A stretch of DNA of 36,322 nt from Bacillota bacterium (lineage in GTDB: Bacteria; Bacillota_I; Bacilli_A; Izemoplasmatales; UBA1188): the NCBI GenBank assembly GCA_023410715.1, contig JAEYPN010000010.1, forward strand, positions 1-36,322, read 5' to 3'. Below are positions 16,737 through 25,557 of the stretch, one piece after another. The notes beneath the pieces are model-generated. The model was not told the origin of the DNA and ran no database searches. It saw only the letters and a list, made by a program, of their open reading frames with translations. The number at the start of each line of letters is the position of its first letter. The stretch's first letter is position 1. Made by a program: the position numbers and the translations under genes.

Positions 16737-17819
16737 TTATATTTCGTTTGAATACGCACATACTTTGTTTCTTCCCCTGCTTTTAGCTAAGTAGGCTGCT
16801 TTATCGGCTTTATTAATTATGTTCTCATAATTTTGCACTTGCTCATCACCGCAATATGCAACGCCAATACTGATTGTGATATTATGCTGTTGCAAATTTG
16901 TGTTTTCTACAAGAATTCTTAAACTTTCAGCAACAGATATTAACTCTTTTTCACCATATTCGTATGCTATTACCAAGAATTCTTCGCCACCATATCTATA
17001 GAAATCAAATCGCGATTTTTCTTTAAATTCAGTAAAGATTGATCCCAAATGATTCAAGCACATATCTCCACCTGCATGACCATACTTGTCATTAAACTCT
17101 TTAAAGTGATCTATATCAATCATCAGAATTCCAGTTGGTTTTTTAGAATTTGATGTTTTAAGAACTTTTAAAGTTTCAGAAAGTTTACGTCTGTTAGAAA
17201 GACCAGTTAGCATATCAGTTTCCTTTTCAATTGTTAAAAGCCGACTTGACTCAAAACCCTCAAGTCGAGCTTTCATCATAGTGTTACCTAGATAGCATCC
17301 AAGAACAACTGCGCAAAGACTATTTAACAAATCAGTAAGCGCGTTATTTGGTTTAAATTGAAATGCAAGTATAGTATGCACAACCAACCAAAACACTAAA
17401 AATAAGTTAAGTCTTATAGGACGATCAATAATGCAAAGGGGTAAGATAGCAAACCCTCCAAGTAAAATTGTCGCTTGCATATTTGGAGAATGAATAATAC
17501 TTAAATAGATTCCAAACAAAATGAATATTGTTGCACTTGTATATAGACCTACAATAGCATATTTTTTTATGTCCGGATTTAAAAACAAAAGAAACAATAT
17601 AAAAAAAGCTGCAAAGGTTAGTAAGTAAGCAGGTATTGCACTTCTTAATCTTTCATTAAATATTGCAGATGCTAGAGGAAGTAAAGAGAGCGACCAACCT
17701 ATTAATAGTAGTGAAGACAATGTTTTCTTGTTATAATTGCTTATAGCTATTTTATTAGCTTCTGCAAGTTCATTATATTTATTTTCTTTATTTAAAAATA
17801 TTTTTAAGCTTTTTCTCAT
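16737..17819 (-). CDS. Membrane-bound diguanylate cyclase (GGDEF)
   Basis: A 360-residue protein. About five to six hydrophobic helices (residues 36-180) form a membrane sensor without a recognisable ligand-binding loop, followed by a short linker and a GGDEF domain from about 198 to 358. The active-site signature is GGEEF (277-281), with the metal-binding Asp in MIDIDHFKEFND (about 235). Both indicate catalytic competence: two GTP to cyclic di-GMP. No RxxD product-inhibition site precedes GGEEF (the residues are KSRFDFYRY). AAGGAG lies about 8 nt upstream of the ATG. No EAL, HD-GYP or PilZ gene is visible nearby, so its network lies elsewhere. Confidence 0.9.
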   Translation of the reverse strand: MRKSLKIFLNKENKYNELAEANKIAISNYNKKTLSSLLLIGWSLSLLPLASAIFNERLRSAIPAYLLTFAAFFILFLLFLNPDIKKYAIVGLYTSATIFILFGIYLSIIHSPNMQATILLGGFAILPLCIIDRPIRLNLFLVFWLVVHTILAFQFKPNNALTDLLNSLCAVVLGCYLGNTMMKARLEGFESSRLLTIEKETDMLTGLSNRRKLSETLKVLKTSNSKKPTGILMIDIDHFKEFNDKYGHAGGDMCLNHLGSIFTEFKEKSRFDFYRYGGEEFLVIAYEYGEKELISVAESLRILVENTNLQQHNITISIGVAYCGDEQVQNYENIINKADKAAYLAKSRGRNKVCAYSNEI

Positions 17820-18126
17820 CTCTTCACTCCTTATCGTTTAATAATAGCTTACGTGTTTTAGAAACAAAACTATAAATCTATAGATGTTATCTTTATATTA
17901 TGTTTTCAAAAAATTCTTTTCTCTGAAAAGCTAAATAATCTTCCCTTAAAATCTTATGGGAAATTTCATACTCATCAAATTATTAACATAATTATATCAT
18001 TTTTGTCTAATATGTGTAAAAAAATCAAATTATTCTTTTAAATTTTTATCCTTTTATCAAATGCTAGTAATTAATATCTATTAATATTTAATTATAAGAA
18101 TTAAAATATAAAAAATGGTCCTTTAG
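17820..18126. other. Intergenic region upstream of the GGDEF gene
   Basis: About 300 bp of AT-rich sequence between the diguanylate cyclase and the tRNA-Trp terminator. I looked for a c-di-GMP riboswitch-like fold and saw no conserved element. Nothing else is supported. Confidence 0.4.
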
Positions 18127-18127
18127 A

Positions 18128-18155
18128 CAAAAAAAGGTTTGATATATATCAAACC
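18128..18155 (-). terminator. Terminator of tRNA-Trp
   Basis: GGTTTGATAT (18136-18145) pairs with ATATCAAACC (18146-18155) as a perfect palindrome, and the A run at 18128-18135 gives a T tail on the minus strand, 14 bp past the tRNA 3' end. Confidence 0.85.
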
Positions 18156-18168
18156 AATTATTATCAAA

Positions 18169-18243
18169 TGGCAGGGGCACCAGGATTCGAACCCGGACTA
18201 GCGGTTTTGGAGACCGACGTGCTACCGTTGACACCATGCCCCT
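18169..18243 (-). tRNA. trnW: tRNA-Trp (anticodon CCA)
   Basis: A 75-nt cloverleaf with encoded CCA. The acceptor AGGGGCA pairs with TGCCCCT, the D stem is GTGT/GCAC, the anticodon loop is CTCCAAA giving CCA, and the T arm is CCGGG-TTCGAAT-CCTGG. The discriminator is G. This CCA anticodon reads UGG only, agreeing with use of TGA as a stop in neighbouring genes. Confidence 0.95.
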
Positions 18244-18261
18244 ATTAAATAATGCTATTTA

Positions 18262-18290
18262 ATTTTAACACAAACAAATAATAAAATCAA
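18262..18290 (-). promoter_or_regulatory. Promoter of tRNA-Trp
   Basis: On the minus strand TTGATT (18285-18290) and TAAAAT (18262-18267) are 17 bp apart, and the -10 lies 18 bp before the tRNA 5' end. A 10-bp inverted repeat AATAATGCTA (18249-18258)/TAGCATTATT (near 18316) brackets it; its role is unclear. Confidence 0.6.
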
Positions 18291-18342
18291 ATACTTTTTT
18301 GCTTGGTTATAAATTTAGCATTATTTTTTATTCTTATAAACC

Positions 18343-19731
18343 TTAAATTAAATTTAATTTTTCTTTATGAAATCTGTTTTTAACCTTTTTAAATACAAAT
18401 AATAATAAAATTAACTGGAAGAAACTTGATAAGAACCATGATAATGGATATGAATACATTAAACCTTTTAATGTATGAAATGCTTCTTGTGGGAACATTA
18501 CATAAATCCAAAAAATTCTAAATCCGCAAACAGCTAAGATCGTTATAATCGACGGAACAAATGAATAACCTAGTCCTCTTAAGGAATTAGCGAAAACATC
18601 CATTATTCCACATAAAAAATAAGTAAAACAAATAAGTGTCAATCGCTCTCTACCAACAGCAATTGCATTTGGATCTTTTATATAAATATGAAGTAAATCT
18701 CTACCAAAGATAATCATTAATCCACCGGTAATCATGCCAATTAAGGTAACTAAAACAAAAGTATTAATGATTGTTTTTTTTATGTTGTCAATTTTTCTCG
18801 CTCCATAATTGGCTGAGACAAAGGAAACACTAGCCGTTGAAATCGAAGCCATACAAGTATGGACAAAACCTTCAAGTGATGACGATGCTCCATTACCATT
18901 GACAACTGTCGAGCCTAAACTGTTAATGCTTGATTGAAGTAATACGTTAGATAACGAGAATACTGCACCTTGAACTCCGGCAGGTATGCCAATTTCTAAT
19001 ATTTCAAGAAATTCTTTTTTATGTATTTTAAGATGTCTAAGATTTAAATTAAGAAAACCTTTATTTTTAACTAAACACCTAACAATTAATACTGCTGAAA
19101 TAAATTGTGAGATAATTGTCGCAATAGCAACACCTTTAACATCTAGCTTAAAATTAATTACTAATATTAAGTTTAAGATAACATTAATAACACCAGCAAG
19201 TGCTAAATAATAAAATGGTCGTTTTGTATCTCCAGTTGCTCTAAGTAGTGATGCACCAAAATTATATAACATAGAAAAAGGAATTCCTAAAAAATAAATT
19301 TTGATATAATCTGTCGATAAATCTATTACGTCATCTGGTGTTCCCATTAATTCTAGAAAGTACCTTGAGAAACAAAAACCAAATATCGCTAGAATGACTC
19401 CAAAAAAGACTGAAATGAACATTGAGGTATGAACAACATTATTAGCCTTTTCTTTATCCTTTGCCCCAAAACATCGAGCCATCAAAACATTGGCCCCAAC
19501 AGATAAGCCAATAAAAAGCTGAATTATTAAATTGCTTAGTGATCCAGTTGCTGATATAGCTCCCACAGAGTTTTCTGATCCAAATTGTCCGCAAACAATT
19601 AAATCGGCCGCATTATAGAATAATTGTAAAATATTTGCAATTATAAAAGGTAAAGAAAACTTAAAAATCTTTGTCAAAAGATTACCTTCGGTCATATTCA
19701 TTTCATTTTTGTTTAATATTAATTCACTCAT
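18343..19731 (-). CDS. MATE family efflux transporter
   Basis: A 462-residue integral membrane protein with about twelve helices in two MATE domains. The start FKFSLPFIIANILQLFYNAADLIVCG-type segment (quoted in part: PFIIANILQLFYNAADLI) and the RCFGAKDKEKAN loop after helix 2 are characteristic of the DinF/NorM superfamily, as is the mid-protein LEIGIPAGVQGAVFSLSN. It exports drugs or metabolites by Na+ or H+ antiport. I start at ATG 19731, which has AAAGGTG in front; an in-frame ATG seven codons upstream has no ribosome site. It begins 26 bp after the dinB stop, so dinB and MATE form an operon, as often seen with SOS genes and DinF-type transporters. Confidence 0.88.
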   Translation of the reverse strand: MSELILNKNEMNMTEGNLLTKIFKFSLPFIIANILQLFYNAADLIVCGQFGSENSVGAISATGSLSNLIIQLFIGLSVGANVLMARCFGAKDKEKANNVVHTSMFISVFFGVILAIFGFCFSRYFLELMGTPDDVIDLSTDYIKIYFLGIPFSMLYNFGASLLRATGDTKRPFYYLALAGVINVILNLILVINFKLDVKGVAIATIISQFISAVLIVRCLVKNKGFLNLNLRHLKIHKKEFLEILEIGIPAGVQGAVFSLSNVLLQSSINSLGSTVVNGNGASSSLEGFVHTCMASISTASVSFVSANYGARKIDNIKKTIINTFVLVTLIGMITGGLMIIFGRDLLHIYIKDPNAIAVGRERLTLICFTYFLCGIMDVFANSLRGLGYSFVPSIITILAVCGFRIFWIYVMFPQEAFHTLKGLMYSYPLSWFLSSFFQLILLLFVFKKVKNRFHKEKLNLI

Positions 19732-19756
19732 TTTTTCACCTTTTTTATACATACAA

Positions 19757-20929
19757 TTATTTTTCTATTTTAACACCTTTTCGAATTACATTCTTACCAT
19801 ACTTATTTTCGATGCTTTTAAAACTATCAATTAGTTTTTGATCCTTTTCGACCACATCTAAATTAAATAAATTAATCTGTTTTTCTACTTCTTTTTTCTT
19901 TTTAAAATTACTGCAGGTGATACCTAAAAGTCTAATAGGCTCCCTATTCCATAGTATATCAAATATATCATAGGCTTTACTAAAGATGTCATCGGTTTGA
20001 TAAATATAATCATTAAGACTTTGGCCTTTTGATACCGTCTTAAAATCAGTATATCTAATTTGAACAGTTACTGTTTTTGCATAAACTTTACTTTCTGCCA
20101 TTCTATCAGAAACCATCTTAGCTAATTCCAATAATCTAATTCTTGCATCTTCATCATTAATAATGTCAACTAAATAAGTCCTAGAATTACCAATTGAAGC
20201 TGCATCAGAAAAACGGTTAGGATCAACAATGTCATTTGATTTTCCACTTAATAAAAGCTGAATTTCAAAATAAAACTTCTCACCAACTATTTTTTTTACC
20301 TTTTCAATATTTTCTATTTTTAACAAATCTCCAATTGTATTAATACCAATATTTTGAAGTCTGGGATATGTTTTTTTACCAATACCAAACATGTTTTTTA
20401 TCGGAAGCGGAAATAATTTATCTTTTATTTCACTATTTCTAATTATTGTAATACCCATGGGTTTTTTCATATCTGAGCCCATTTTTGCAATAAATGTTGT
20501 TGAGCCAATACCAATTGAGCATGGCAAACCAAGTTCATTTTTAATCCTTGTTTGAATCAGTTTAGCTAGTTCTAAATAAGGAATCTTGCTATCTGTTACA
20601 TCTAAATATGCTTCATCAATTGATGCTTGTTCAATTAAACTCGTATATTCATTAAATATTGCCATAAATTTATGTGAATATTCAGCGTATAACTCATAAT
20701 GTCCGCCTACTAAAATTAATCCTGGGCACTTTTTCATAACTTCATATGTACTCATACCACTGCCAACACCATATTTTCTTGCTTCGTAGCTAGCAGTAGA
20801 AATAACGCCTCTCCTTGGATTAGTAGACCCAACCGCAAAAGGTTTTCCCTTTAAAGAAGGATTAATTATTTCTTCGCATGAACAAAAATAAGCATTCATA
20901 TCAATGTGAAAAATTACACGATTCGCCAT
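19757..20929 (-). CDS. dinB: DNA polymerase IV (Y family)
   Basis: A 390-residue translesion polymerase. The catalytic acidic residues are Asp10 (HIDMNAYF) and Asp105-Glu106 (ASIDEAYLD). The probable steric gate is Phe15, followed by the YEARKYGVGSGM finger motif. Helix-hairpin-helix NMFGIGKKTYPRLQNIGI occupies about 178-195, then the little-finger domain. QINLFNL near the C-terminus is a good beta-clamp binding peptide. It copies past damaged bases with low fidelity. Its transcript continues into the MATE gene. I saw no clear LexA box in the short upstream sequence. Confidence 0.93.
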   Translation of the reverse strand: MANRVIFHIDMNAYFCSCEEIINPSLKGKPFAVGSTNPRRGVISTASYEARKYGVGSGMSTYEVMKKCPGLILVGGHYELYAEYSHKFMAIFNEYTSLIEQASIDEAYLDVTDSKIPYLELAKLIQTRIKNELGLPCSIGIGSTTFIAKMGSDMKKPMGITIIRNSEIKDKLFPLPIKNMFGIGKKTYPRLQNIGINTIGDLLKIENIEKVKKIVGEKFYFEIQLLLSGKSNDIVDPNRFSDAASIGNSRTYLVDIINDEDARIRLLELAKMVSDRMAESKVYAKTVTVQIRYTDFKTVSKGQSLNDYIYQTDDIFSKAYDIFDILWNREPIRLLGITCSNFKKKKEVEKQINLFNLDVVEKDQKLIDSFKSIENKYGKNVIRKGVKIEK

Positions 20930-20990
20930 AATTAAAATCCCTCCATATTTCTATTCTAACACATAATAATTAAAAAGAAATATGTATCAA

Positions 20991-21012
20991 ACAAAAAACG
21001 CCGTTAAGCGTT
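20991..21012 (-). terminator. Terminator of tRNA-Tyr
   Basis: AACGC (20997-21001) pairs with GCGTT (21008-21012). The A run at 20993-20998 gives a T tail on the minus strand. Confidence 0.75.
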
Positions 21013-21027
21013 CTGTTTTATTAAAAG

Positions 21028-21112
21028 TGGTGGAAGGGGACGGTTTCGAACCGCCGAACCCGATGGGAGCAGATTTACAGTCTGCCGCGTTTAGCCTCTT
21101 CGCTACCCTTCC
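21028..21112 (-). tRNA. trnY: tRNA-Tyr (anticodon GTA)
   Basis: An 85-nt type II tRNA with a long variable arm. The acceptor GGAAGGG pairs with CCCTTCC, the anticodon loop CTGTAAA gives GTA, the T loop is GTTCGAAAC-type, the discriminator is A and CCA is encoded. Confidence 0.95.
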
Positions 21113-21131
21113 ATATTTATCGTGCTACTAA

Positions 21132-21160
21132 ATTATATCAAATATCATTTATAAATGCAA
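21132..21160 (-). promoter_or_regulatory. Promoter of tRNA-Tyr
   Basis: On the minus strand TTGCAT (21155-21160) and TATAAT (21132-21137) are separated by 17 bp. The -10 is about 20 bp upstream of the tRNA. Confidence 0.75.
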
Positions 21161-21214
21161 TACTTTTTTTTGCAAATTTTTTTCGAATTATTTCCTGCTT
21201 CTAATCAAAATATA

Positions 21215-21243
21215 TTGAAAGTTTTTTTTAAATGTAATATAAT
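21215..21243 (+). promoter_or_regulatory. Promoter of tRNA-Gly
   Basis: TTGAAA (21215-21220) and TATAAT (21238-21243) with a 17-bp spacer, 13 bp upstream of the tRNA 5' end. It is divergent from the tRNA-Tyr promoter. Confidence 0.8.
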
Positions 21244-21256
21244 AATAAGTGAAAAT

Positions 21257-21330
21257 GCAGGTGTGGTTCAATGGTAGAACTTCAGCTTCCCAAGCTGAAG
21301 ACGCGAGTTCGATCCTCGTCACTTGCTCCA
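21257..21330 (+). tRNA. trnG: tRNA-Gly (anticodon CCC)
   Basis: A 74-nt tRNA with encoded CCA. The acceptor GCAGGTG pairs with CACTTGC (one G-U), the anticodon stem is TCAGC/GCTGA, and the loop TTCCCAA gives anticodon CCC, which reads GGG. The accessory island begins directly at its 3' end: the last two bases of CCA are the first of the 135-bp repeat. Confidence 0.93.
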
Positions 21331-21463
21331 TAAATAATGAAATTACCTCTGTTTATTGGATCAAATTGTGATTCAATGAAATGGGGGTTTTTATTATAAA
21401 ATATATAATAGAATAAAAGCTCAAAATATCAAAAAACATGTATTATATAAGGTACCACTACAT
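21329..21463 (+). repeat. 135-bp direct repeat, left copy
   Basis: Nearly the same sequence occurs at 35073-35208 in the same orientation. The copies differ by scattered substitutions and one extra G in the right copy. It contains a long imperfect hairpin (ACCTCTGTTT... with ...AATGGGGGT) followed by TTTTTATTA, which may serve as the terminator of tRNA-Gly. The right part runs into the decayed IS3 orfA frame, so it is probably the 5' end of that element. Confidence 0.85.
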
Positions 21464-21466
21464 GAG

Positions 21467-21859
21467 TTGGCAAGGAAATACAATTATTATGTAACAAATA
21501 TAAAATATCAATGTGAACTGTATAGAAGATATGGGGAACAAGCATTTATCAATCATGTTACAAATAGAACATATACACGTGAAGAAAAATTAAGAGCAAT
21601 AGAAAGATTGCTTAGTGGCGAGGAAACTCGACGGCGTGTGGCATTAGATTTGATGCTTTTAAACGCTAAGATTGTAGAAGGTTGGGTAAATAAGTATCAA
21701 AAAGAAGGCGAATCAGGTATTAAAGATACTCATAGCAGGAGTCATTATTTAGTACATGAAGAGAGATTAAACGTCGAAGCAAATAAAAATTTAATAGATA
21801 GACTAGAGTATTTGGAAGTTGAGTATGAATACTTAAAAAAATTGTACGCCCTAATTTAA
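21467..21859 (+). pseudogene. IS3 OrfA remnant
   Basis: A 130-codon frame with a helix-turn-helix region (TREEKLRAIERLLSGEETRR...LMLLNAKIVEGWVNKYQKEG) and a C-terminal coiled coil ending EYLKKLYALI, as in IS3 OrfA proteins. The TTG start is doubtful: the frame is open back to about 21380 and the upstream codons also look protein-like (KHVLYKVPLHELARKY), so the original start is lost or was a rare codon. A7 at 21835-21841 (A AAA AAA T) is the expected -1 slippage site leading into orfB. It is a remnant of an inactive element because orfB is broken. Confidence 0.75.
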
Positions 21860-22425
21860 ACGAAAGAGCAACGAACAAAGAAAAAGTAAAAGTTGTAAAA
21901 GAACTTGTGCGAAAATATGAACTCAAAATCTTATTAGAAATATTTTATAGGAATTATGACAAATATGGTTTACCAAGAATTACCATGGCGTTACATAATA
22001 AGGACTATAATATTAACAAAAAAAGTAGCCAGAATAATGAAAGAACTAGGAATTAAGGCAAGACCACAATGCAGACACTATAATTCATATAAGGGTGAAA
22101 TAGGCAAGATATGTAAAAATTCATTGCTTAATAAGGTAGAAAAGAATAATATAATTACATAGCAAAGAGACTTTAGTACAAAAAGGCCATTTGAGAAGTT
22201 AGGAATAGACGTAAATGTCTTTATAGGGGAATATGGAAAATTATATTTATCACCAGTAATAGATTTTCACACTAGAGAAATACTAAGTTATTTTTTGAGT
22301 GATAGTCCTAATTATATGCAAGTAAGAAACGTGTTAAATGAGATGTTTAAAAAATATGGGGATAATCTAAAAGGGGCAATATTACATTCTGATTAAGCAT
22401 ATCAGTATCAAATGAGAAATATAAT
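21842..22425 (+). pseudogene. IS3 OrfB transposase remnant
   Basis: Reading on from the slippage site gives RPNLNERATNKEKV...YGLPRITMALHNKDYNINKK. A second frameshift in an A run near 22020 leads to KKVARIMKELGIKARPQCRHYN (HTH_21 region). A TAG at 22160-22162 interrupts it, then LGIDVNVF (first catalytic Asp) and LHSD-stop-AYQYQ (second Asp) follow. In intact relatives that last stop position is the Gln of HSDQ. The remnant ends there, lacking the Glu. It cannot make an active transposase. Confidence 0.85.
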
Positions 22426-23700
22426 TCAGCCACTAATAATCATATCATAACTTTAAAACTTATTAAAGATGAACATCTATTTTGCCCACATTGTGGTCTT
22501 GTTTCTAACTTTAAGGTCAGAAGCTCTGTAACACAAACTATTAAACACGCTTCTGCTATTGAAAATAATATAATCATAGAACTAAAGCGTCGAGTTTTTA
22601 AATGTGGACACACATTTAAAGAATCTAATCCTTTTTCTTAATCAAAGAAGAAAAATACATTATAAAAAGATTTAAAAATACTTAATACTTTAAAGGACAT
22701 TAATAAATATTTTTCTGATGTTACTAATGAATTTAATCTATCTGTTACTTCCCTTCAAAATATCTTTGATTCAGAAATTAATATAAGACGTTAGCCTTTA
22801 CCTGAAGTATTACGTGTTGATGAAGTATATTCCAAACACTGTGGTTATCACAAATATTGTTTTATAACCTATTCTCCCCAACTTAATAGAATATTAGATG
22901 TTTTACCATCAAGAAGCAAAGAGGATTTATGTAACTATTTTATGGGAATTCCACTAGATGAACGTAATAATGTTAAATACTTCTCTGTTGATCATTATGA
23001 TGTTTATAGACAGGTCGCTCATTTTTGCTTTTCTAATGCCTTAGTCTGAGTTGATCATTTCTATGTGTTCAAAAATATTAGCGACTGTTTTAATGCAGCT
23101 AAAATTAGACTTATGAAAAAATATGAACACCGTAGAAATCAAAATGATAATTGGTACTGGATGTATAAAAAATATTGGAAAAAGCTTTTAAAAGATCATA
23201 TAAAATTAGGTTATAAAAAGTTTAAAACCACTAGGTCTGGAATGTATCTTGATGATCATCAAATTGTTGATTATATGCTTTCAATTGATAACGATTTAAA
23301 AGAAGCTTATATACTTTTAAATGAATATCGCAACTTTAATAAGATTGCTAATGTAAGTAATGCTGCTGAACTACTTGATGACCTAATTGTTAAGTTTCAT
23401 AATTAAAATATTCCTGAATTTATTAGTGCTTATAAACTTATGAAAAACTTGCGACAGGGGATTATCAACTCATTTAATAGAATTAATGGACATGTTATTA
23501 GTAATGGCGGACTTGAACGGGCTAATCGAGATATAAAAACGATAATTAGACATGCTTATGGTTTTAAGAATTTTAATAGACTTAGAAATCGAATTATGTA
23601 TGTTAAAAATGATGACGTTCCTATATTAGGTTATAAACATAATTAGGGTTGAAAAAAGTGTGTTGGGGATATAAAAAATTTCCAACACACTCATTTTTTT
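22420..23700 (+). mobile_element. Decayed ISL3-family element
   Basis: Contains a nearly full-length ISL3 transposase frame with nonsense codons, followed by a hairpin (AGTGTGTTGG near 23656 with CCAACACACT near 23690, then CATTTTTTT) that acts as a terminator or marks the element's right side. The left end is fused to the IS3 remnant. The right end is uncertain: a GGCTCTTT-type sequence (23789-23796), able to pair with AAAGAACC at 23770-23777, resembles ISL3 terminal repeats and touches the end of the LRR gene. Confidence 0.75.
22423..23646 (+). pseudogene. ISL3 transposase with five in-frame stops
   Basis: A single continuous frame of about 400 codons with no frameshift. The N-terminal zinc motif CPHC...CGH (LFCPHCGLVSNFK, FKCGHTFKE) is followed by the DDE domain: VDEVYSK (first Asp), SVDHYDVYRQV (second region) and ISNGGLERANRDIK (Glu). 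Stops occur at TAA near 22639, TAA near 22663, TAG near 22792, TGA at 23047 and TAA at 23404. The C-terminus AYGFKNFNRLRNRI is intact. The gene is inactive under the standard code. The 5' start codon is lost at the IS3 junction. Confidence 0.88.
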
Positions 23701-23797
23701 AAAGCTACACATCGGTAGTATTTAAATCTAACACACTTGTAATTTTAAAGCTTACACTTCGATTTTTTTAAAGAACCACAAAACGCCAGGCTCTTTT

Positions 23798-25555
23798 TCA
23801 AATAATTCCTACAAAATTAACTTCCGGGTAATCTAAATTATAAAGCGGTAATAGATTTTGCCGAACCGAGATACTACAACCTACCGGCAAGTCCGAAAAT
23901 ATATTACCGTTGATTATCGGCATTGTTTCAGATAATATTGTTAATACCATTAAACTGTCGCATCTCAAAAAAACATGTTCCCCTATTTGATTTACATTCA
24001 ACGGGATGGTTAGTTCTTCTAAGTTTACACAAAACTCAAAAGCACAGTAACCAATATTTACCAAGCTATTTGGTAAAACAACTTCTTTAAGTTGGCTACA
24101 TTGTCCAAAGGCAGAACTGCCTATTGATTGAACGCCATTGGGAATATTAACAGACTGCAACGATTTACAACCAACAAAAAGATTCGGACTGATTTGCGTC
24201 AAACCGATCGGCAAAGCAATACTTGTAAGCGAAATGCAGTCGCTAAAAGCTCCGTCTTTTATTTCGCTTATCATTTCGGGCAACACAATTTCGGAAAGAA
24301 ATGTACATTTAGCAAAAGTATAATATTCCACAACGGTAAGTTGTTGCGGCAACGTGATACTAGTAAGCCTTTTGCACCCATAAAAGGCATAGCTGCCGAT
24401 ATGCTCTATGGTTTCTGGCAAAAGGATTCTTTCTACGTATTCGCATTCATAGAATGAGGAATCCGGGACTTGAGTTACTCCGTCAGAGATGACAATATCT
24501 TTTAACGTTATTGGCAATTCAATGTTTTGCAGAGAAAAGCTCAAGTCAAACTCCAACTTTCTTAAATTGCAGTTTGAAAACAAACTTTCTCCAACCGACT
24601 GAATAGATGAATAAATGGTTAATTCATCCAAAGCTGTGCAATTTTCAAAGATGCGATTGCCAAAAGACAGCAAACCTTGCTGTATTTCAATTTTTTCTAC
24701 ATTTGAGCAATTCTTGAAGAAATCATCGGGCAATCTATTTTCAGACTTTCCTCCGTTATAAACTGTTACTTGTTTTATTTCCTCCGACAAGTTTACCGTA
24801 TTAAGCGGCAAATGAGACGGTAAAACAAGAGTATTAGCACATATTCTTGATAGACTTGATTGTTCTAATACTATTACGGATTGCGGTATTTCAAGTTTAT
24901 CTATACCTATAGCTACTCCAAATTGATCATCTTTAATAATGGCAGGACTGTCGTAAAATACGATGTCAATATCATTTGGATACGTCCCGTCAAGAAGTAC
25001 CGTATTTGCACTTATATAAAATGTTTTAATACTCTCGCAACCCGAAAATGCGACAGGATTCACGTTAAAAGACGTGACAGGAAACTTTACAGTTTCTATT
25101 GTTTTTCCCGCGAATGTCCCTACCGCAATGGAAGTTATGCTCTTGCCTTTGTATTCCGTTGGAATAACGATGTCTTTTAACACTCCAGAATATGCGGATA
25201 TTTCAGAGATGTCCGCACTAACTGTGTACGGCAAAATAATACGCAGATTAACTTCTTTGCAAGCACTTTTTATTTTGCTTAGGCTGTCGGGAGTATATGA
25301 GATTTTTACCTTATAATCTCCCGGTTGTATCGGTCCAATTGAAGAGCGATAAGAGTTATCGATTCCAATATACTCATATGTTAACCCTCCTGCAACCGAC
25401 AGCTTGGCAGTTATACCATGTGATTTACCATCAAATTCAACAGCAACATCATCGGCTTGGATTTCGGGTATTATTCTATTTTCGCAAGATGCGAGTAAAA
25501 ACATCATTGGTGTTACCACTAAAACTACAAGTAGAAAAAGCATGTTCTTTTTCAT
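23798..25555 (-). CDS. BspA-like leucine-rich-repeat lipoprotein
   Basis: A 585-residue surface protein. It has a lipoprotein signal peptide (MKKNMLFLLVVLVV... LLAS-Cys24), so it should be lipid-anchored on the outer face of the membrane. Residues about 28-105 form an immunoglobulin-like or MBG-type region. From about 130 to 570 there are many LRR_5 units of about 23 residues, with the core pattern IGxxAFxxCxxLxxVxLPxxL (for example SIGSSAFGQCSQLKEVVLP). This family is used for adhesion and protein binding in mucosal bacteria. It starts 2 nt after the ABC gene's stop, behind GGGGG, and its stop is TGA. Third gene of the island operon; GC content is above the host genes. Ligand unknown. Confidence 0.88.
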   Translation of the reverse strand: MKKNMLFLLVVLVVTPMMFLLASCENRIIPEIQADDVAVEFDGKSHGITAKLSVAGGLTYEYIGIDNSYRSSIGPIQPGDYKVKISYTPDSLSKIKSACKEVNLRIILPYTVSADISEISAYSGVLKDIVIPTEYKGKSITSIAVGTFAGKTIETVKFPVTSFNVNPVAFSGCESIKTFYISANTVLLDGTYPNDIDIVFYDSPAIIKDDQFGVAIGIDKLEIPQSVIVLEQSSLSRICANTLVLPSHLPLNTVNLSEEIKQVTVYNGGKSENRLPDDFFKNCSNVEKIEIQQGLLSFGNRIFENCTALDELTIYSSIQSVGESLFSNCNLRKLEFDLSFSLQNIELPITLKDIVISDGVTQVPDSSFYECEYVERILLPETIEHIGSYAFYGCKRLTSITLPQQLTVVEYYTFAKCTFLSEIVLPEMISEIKDGAFSDCISLTSIALPIGLTQISPNLFVGCKSLQSVNIPNGVQSIGSSAFGQCSQLKEVVLPNSLVNIGYCAFEFCVNLEELTIPLNVNQIGEHVFLRCDSLMVLTILSETMPIINGNIFSDLPVGCSISVRQNLLPLYNLDYPEVNFVGII

Positions 25556-25557
25556 TG

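Larger units (their letters stand above)
21329..22420 (+). mobile_element. Decayed IS3-family element
   Basis: Left remnant of an IS3 element: the 135-bp leader, orfA, a slippery A7 run and about two thirds of orfB. It stops just after the second catalytic Asp, where ISL3-type coding sequence begins (junction about 22410-22425). The rest of orfB, including the catalytic Glu, is absent from the window. Confidence 0.8.

Noticed and set aside
17820..18126. c-di-GMP riboswitch upstream of the GGDEF gene
   Set aside because: I could not build a conserved three-helix fold or find the expected conserved bases.
22423..23646. Genetic-code reassignment (UAR as Gln, UGA as Trp) to rescue the ISL3 transposase
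   Set aside because: Host genes end in TAA, TAG and TGA, CAA and CAG are also used within the same frame, and the adjoining IS3 remnant has true frameshifts; decay is simpler.
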